DNA from: Flavobacteriales bacterium | Lineage (GTDB): Bacteria > Bacteroidota > Bacteroidia > Flavobacteriales_F > PHOS-HE28 | Length of the DNA: 8,694 bases | NCBI GenBank assembly: GCA_020854015.1 | Contig: JADZGG010000148.1 | Location: 1 to 8,694, forward strand | Direction of reading: 5' to 3' | Part shown: one piece after another, positions 7,301-8,694 of the stretch | Position numbering within the stretch: the stretch's first letter is position 1 | Layout of the letters: every line of letters starts with the position of its first letter | The notes under the pieces: model-generated | The model's database searches: none | What the model was told of the DNA's origin: nothing | What the model saw: only the letters and a program-made list of their open reading frames with translations | Position numbers and translations under genes: made by a program

Positions 7301-7720
7301 GTGGCACAAGTGAACGGGGCTGGGAACTCTCAAAGCGCGTTGGAATATGCATGGCGCGATGCGGACCCTCTCCCTGGCACTAGCTACTACCGCCTCAAAC
7401 AAGTGGACCTTGATGGACAGTTCAGCTATTCACCTGTACGTCCTGTGACATTGGCAACGGAACCGAATGTGATCCGGCCTTATCCGAACCCCGTGCGCGA
7501 CTTGCTCTACATCCCACTGGGTTCGAACGATCACGGTAACACCACCGTACGGATCATCGATGCCAAAGGGACCATGGTCCGTAACGAACAACGGGTCCTT
7601 GGCGATGGTAGTTCGACCTTGACCATTCCCGTTGGCTCCTTGTCCCCCGGCTCTTACGCCGTGCAGGTCATCGGGGCCTTCGATACGGGCATTCGCTCCG
7701 GACGCTTCGTCATCGAATAA
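4334..7720 (+). CDS. Large Cys-rich multidomain surface protein with T9SS type A sorting domain (cassette copy 1)
   Basis: 1128 residues from the ATG at 4334, exported and probably attached to or released from the cell surface by type IX secretion. Residues 1-22 are a signal peptide (MNRLTSFLLIIAVGLVGSQL plus RA), cut before Gln23. About 23-137: PPC-like domain (NYLTVNITAGNTYTFSTCGS, TLLTLWNGG, NDD). 138-676: four ~135-residue repeats with six Cys each. About 677-781: a domain with QDEIGDGWGGS. About 782-945: a domain with SDCRGSDALC, QGIWYNFTISAGG, DDYDFAVFGP and DKWVAPIAVSVGE, common near the C-end of Bacteroidota T9SS cargo. About 947-1043: fibronectin-III-like (IELTAFDA, NNDHFEIERSSD, YYRLKQVDLDG). 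1049-1128: sorting domain (YPNPVRDLLYIPL, LSPGSYAVQV, GRFVIE). In-frame ATGs at 4295 (overlapping the upstream gene by 14 bp) and 4328 are alternatives; 4334 gives the cleanest signal peptide. No catalytic domain is visible. An adhesive or matrix role is inference. Confidence 0.92.
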   Translation: MNRLTSFLLIIAVGLVGSQLRAQTCSDNNVTQFAVVTPACPGTVNTNNVPSGNYLTVNITAGNTYTFSTCGSGFNTLLTLWNGGTYVAQNDDAGGACGNRSILTWTATYTGTIKLNLDRNTCGHTGGTANISTTCAAPPANDNPCGAVVLPVGASCSSTAGTNVGASATASIPAPGCAAYTTADVWFSFVAPASGRITLGTTANTLTDAGMAIYSATACAGTFNLEECDDNDGTGNMPAIQRTGLTPLQTYYVRVWGNSGATGSFSICAWDSPPANDAPCAATALAVGTSCSNTAATNLGAYATAGIPAPTCGTYTYSDVWFTIVAPASGHINVSTTAGTLTDAAMAVYSATACNGTFTQIGCNDNANGGNMPALDLNGLTPGQTYYARVWGNGERTGSFSICAYDMTGDAPCTAVSLPVNTTCVNTTSTNVGASLSADVPAPGCGNLAGGDVWFSFVAPASGAVIIGSSGGSIGDGAMALYSATACAGTFTLITCSDDVVGYMPQIMTSGLTPGVTYYLRYWGYGGASGSFDLCVQSFIPNPIDNPCSAQSISPSTACSFTTYTNVNATLTPSLPNPGCGGVASGVDVWFTFTAPPSGFVTIKTQAGTLTDASMALYRATSCSLGMTLVDCDDNNGIGTMPFLSFSDLVGGSTYYLRVWGNGGATGSFDLCIVQPATSGTCFYALNMQDEIGDGWGGSTVGISINGGAYTNYTLTNGERDVVYIPITVGQLVMLQYTAAGGAQNEITYSLQLGGGALHSAGPTPATGLVYTGVADCNPPDAPTSDCRGSDALCAATSFNGSPSNTGLVADLNFTTRGCLGANERQGIWYNFTISAGGTLAFTITPNNAGDDYDFAVFGPFLSVDCVNKNAPLRCSFSGTSGNTGLRASAVDLTEDSSGDKWVAPIAVSVGEVYMLYVSNFSLSGLQFGLSWQMAGGASIDCTVLPIELTAFDAVAIDEQVDVNWITATELNNDHFEIERSSDALNFERVAQVNGAGNSQSALEYAWRDADPLPGTSYYRLKQVDLDGQFSYSPVRPVTLATEPNVIRPYPNPVRDLLYIPLGSNDHGNTTVRIIDAKGTMVRNEQRVLGDGSSTLTIPVGSLSPGSYAVQVIGAFDTGIRSGRFVIE
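4745..6361 (+). repeat. Four tandem ~405-bp coding repeats (six-Cys domains)
   Basis: Units at 4745-5149, 5150-5557, 5558-5950 and 5951-6361 encode 135, 136, 131 and 137 residues. Shared landmarks: an opening N/A-PC, a Cys about 11 residues later, PAPGC or a variant, DVWF[ST][FI]VAP[AP]SG, DA[GAS]MA[IVL]Y[SR]AT[AS]C, a C-[DNS]-D-[NDV] loop ending in MP, YY[VAL]R[VY]WG, and TGSF[SD][IL]C. Each unit has exactly six Cys at corresponding positions, consistent with three disulfides. Acidic loops such as CDDNDGTGNMP look suited to Ca2+, which is inference. Units 1 and 2 are the most alike, including at DNA level: TCCTTCAGCATTTGTGCTT occurs at 5123-5141 and 5528-5546, exactly 405 bp apart. Confidence 0.88.
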
Positions 7721-7738
7721 CGCTTTCATCTTGCACAG

Positions 7739-7764
7739 GAACGCCCGGCATATGCCGGGCGTTC
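7739..7764 (+). terminator. GC-rich hairpin ending cassette 1
   Basis: A perfect 26-bp palindrome centred on CATATG. Left arm GAACGCCCGGCAT, right arm ATGCCGGGCGTTC. It lies 18 bp after the stop codon of the large surface protein. It is followed by GTCGTTCC rather than a T run, so it is a suboptimal intrinsic terminator or a 3'-end stabilising structure. Confidence 0.6.
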
Positions 7765-7833
7765 GTCGTTCCATTGCACAGTGGAACCAAGAGGCAACTT
7801 GTTCCCTGTCCAACGTCTTCCATACGAAAGGTC

Positions 7834-7865
7834 TTTGGAATGACGGATCCAGATGGTTAGCTTTC
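7834..7865 (+). promoter_or_regulatory. Candidate Bacteroidetes-type promoter of cassette 2
   Basis: TTTG at 7834-7837 (TTG 7835-7837), a 20-bp spacer, then TAGCTTTC at 7858-7865, one mismatch to TAnnTTTG. A start near 7872 would leave a leader of about 25 nt before the ATG at 7897, nearly the same geometry as the DUF1573 promoter. The leader is A-rich near the start codon and lacks a Shine-Dalgarno. Confidence 0.45.
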
Positions 7866-7896
7866 CATCCTCAGCATCTTAAATCAACGGCATGAA

Positions 7897-8403
7897 ATGA
7901 ACCGTTACACCTGCTCCTTCCATCCTTTGAAGGTTCCTGCTGTGTGGCTGTGGCGCTGTTGTCTTTCTGCGCTTGCCATTTGCTTCGCACTGGGCGCGAC
8001 CGCACAGCGGAGCCGTGAGCTCTCGTACAAGGTGACGTTCAGTGGGACCATCGGTACGGTACAGGAGAAGTTCATTCTGGACGCTTTCTACGCCCAGGAT
8101 CCGGCCATGATCCTCAGCCTTGACCTGGCACAGATGCAGGGCAAGGTCCGCACCACGGTGATGCTTGATGCAGATGCGATCCGCAATGTGCTCGAGCCCC
8201 TTGGTGTTGGCGTCAGTCTGGCGACCACCAACGCACCCGAGGGCAATGACCTTCGAAGCGCCCTAGGCCTCGACTTCCCGACCTATATCGATTCCGGTTC
8301 CCCGTTGGCCGACCAAGCCGACTACGAGGCCCGGAAACAGGCTTGGATCAGCGCAAACCCTCAAGCCTATCAAGAGCTGCTTCAACAACAGCGCGAGCCA
8401 TGA
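7897..8403 (+). CDS. Small exported protein, HMA-like fold without CxxC, with C-terminal extension (cassette copy 2)
   Basis: 168 residues, no named family recognised. A long signal peptide (about 1-36, hydrophobic core CCLSALAICFALGATA) is cut before Gln37. Residues of about 40-109 repeat the layout of the protein at 3973-4308: ELSYKVTFSG, TVQEKFILDAFYAQ, DPAMILSLDL, GKVRTTVM, DADAIRNVLEPLGV, GVSL. The mature protein has no Cys, ruling out a CxxC metal site. Unlike copy 1 it has an extra tail (about 115-168) with DFPTYIDSGSPLADQADYEA and RKQAWISANPQAYQELLQQQ, a pattern (FPxYxDSGxPxxDxxxYxxxKxxWIxxNPxxY) that I associate with C-terminal tails of Bacteroidota exported proteins. Its TGA overlaps the ATG of the next gene (ATGA, 8400-8403), the mark of translational coupling. 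It has its own candidate promoter and so may be controlled separately from cassette 1. Confidence 0.82.
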   Translation: MNRYTCSFHPLKVPAVWLWRCCLSALAICFALGATAQRSRELSYKVTFSGTIGTVQEKFILDAFYAQDPAMILSLDLAQMQGKVRTTVMLDADAIRNVLEPLGVGVSLATTNAPEGNDLRSALGLDFPTYIDSGSPLADQADYEARKQAWISANPQAYQELLQQQREP

Positions 8404-8694
8404 GGTCCTACTCTGTACTGCAGCGGTTCTTCCTCGGAACAGCATTGGTATGTGCAGCTGCTTTACGCTGGACACCGGCTTCAGCACAGTGCACCAACAA
8501 CAACACATTGACAGGCAGCGCTGTTACTCCGCCCTGTCCAGGAACAACTTCGGTGGCCTGTGTGCTGGGCGGTGAGTACGCCTTGGTGAATGTCGTGAAC
8601 GGCAACACCTACACCTTCCAGACCTGCGGTGGAGCTGCTTGGGATACGCAGATCACCTTGTTCAATGGCGCGGCCGCGACCAGCTTGGCGTACA
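8400..8694 (+). CDS. Exported PPC-like surface protein, N-terminal part (cassette copy 2, cut by window end)
   Basis: The frame opens at the ATG of the ATGA overlap and stays open to the window edge, giving 98 complete codons. A signal peptide (about 1-29: FFLGTALVCAAAL, then RWTPASA) is cut before Gln30. The mature start QCTNNNTLTGSAVTPPCPGT, then GEYALVNVVNGNTYTFQTCG and TQITLFNGAAA, aligns with the first domain of the protein at 4334-7720 (SDNN, TPACPGT, NGNTYTFSTCG-like core, TLWNG). It is therefore its paralogue and likely also a long T9SS cargo. The downstream repeats and sorting domain are not visible, so its length and C-terminus are unknown. The short ORFs read on the opposite strand here are shadows. 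Confidence 0.85.
   Translation, partial: MRSYSVLQRFFLGTALVCAAALRWTPASAQCTNNNTLTGSAVTPPCPGTTSVACVLGGEYALVNVVNGNTYTFQTCGGAAWDTQITLFNGAAATSLAY

Overview
The window looks like chromosomal DNA from a G+C-rich member of the Bacteroidota, most likely a Flavobacteriales-type lineage. The evidence is a type IX secretion (T9SS) type A C-terminal sorting domain, signal peptides that all place Gln immediately after the predicted cleavage site (the Bacteroidetes Q-rule), at least one promoter of the Bacteroidetes TTG-N(17-23)-TAnnTTTG kind, and start codons with no Shine-Dalgarno sequence. I see no RNA gene, insertion sequence, CRISPR array or replication origin.

Region 1 (1-2526) holds housekeeping or general genes. 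The 3' end of a deiodinase-like thioredoxin-fold protein (+) converges on a MATE-family multidrug exporter (-). The 151 bp between them is filled with degenerate short tandem repeats (a heptamer set and a CACCNNNN octamer set flanked by an imperfect 17-bp direct repeat). The MATE gene is divergent from a secreted DUF1573 protein (+), which has a clear promoter with a pair of direct repeats just upstream and a strong intrinsic terminator downstream.

Region 2 (2601-3827) is a complete fold-type I PLP-dependent aminotransferase of the aspartate aminotransferase class.

Region 3 (3973-8694) is the most interesting part. It holds two consecutive copies of a two-gene secreted cassette. Each copy has a small exported protein with a ferredoxin-like, HMA-like layout but no metal-binding CxxC. 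This is followed, with overlapping or tightly spaced translation, by a cysteine-rich exported surface protein that begins with the same PPC-like domain. The first large protein (about 1128 aa) carries four ~135-residue repeats with six conserved Cys each, two further beta-rich domains, a fibronectin-III-like segment and a T9SS sorting domain. The second large protein is cut by the window end after about 98 residues. A GC-rich hairpin ends the first cassette and a near-consensus promoter precedes the second. I infer that each small protein is a periplasmic or surface partner of its neighbouring T9SS cargo. The function of the pair is unknown to me.
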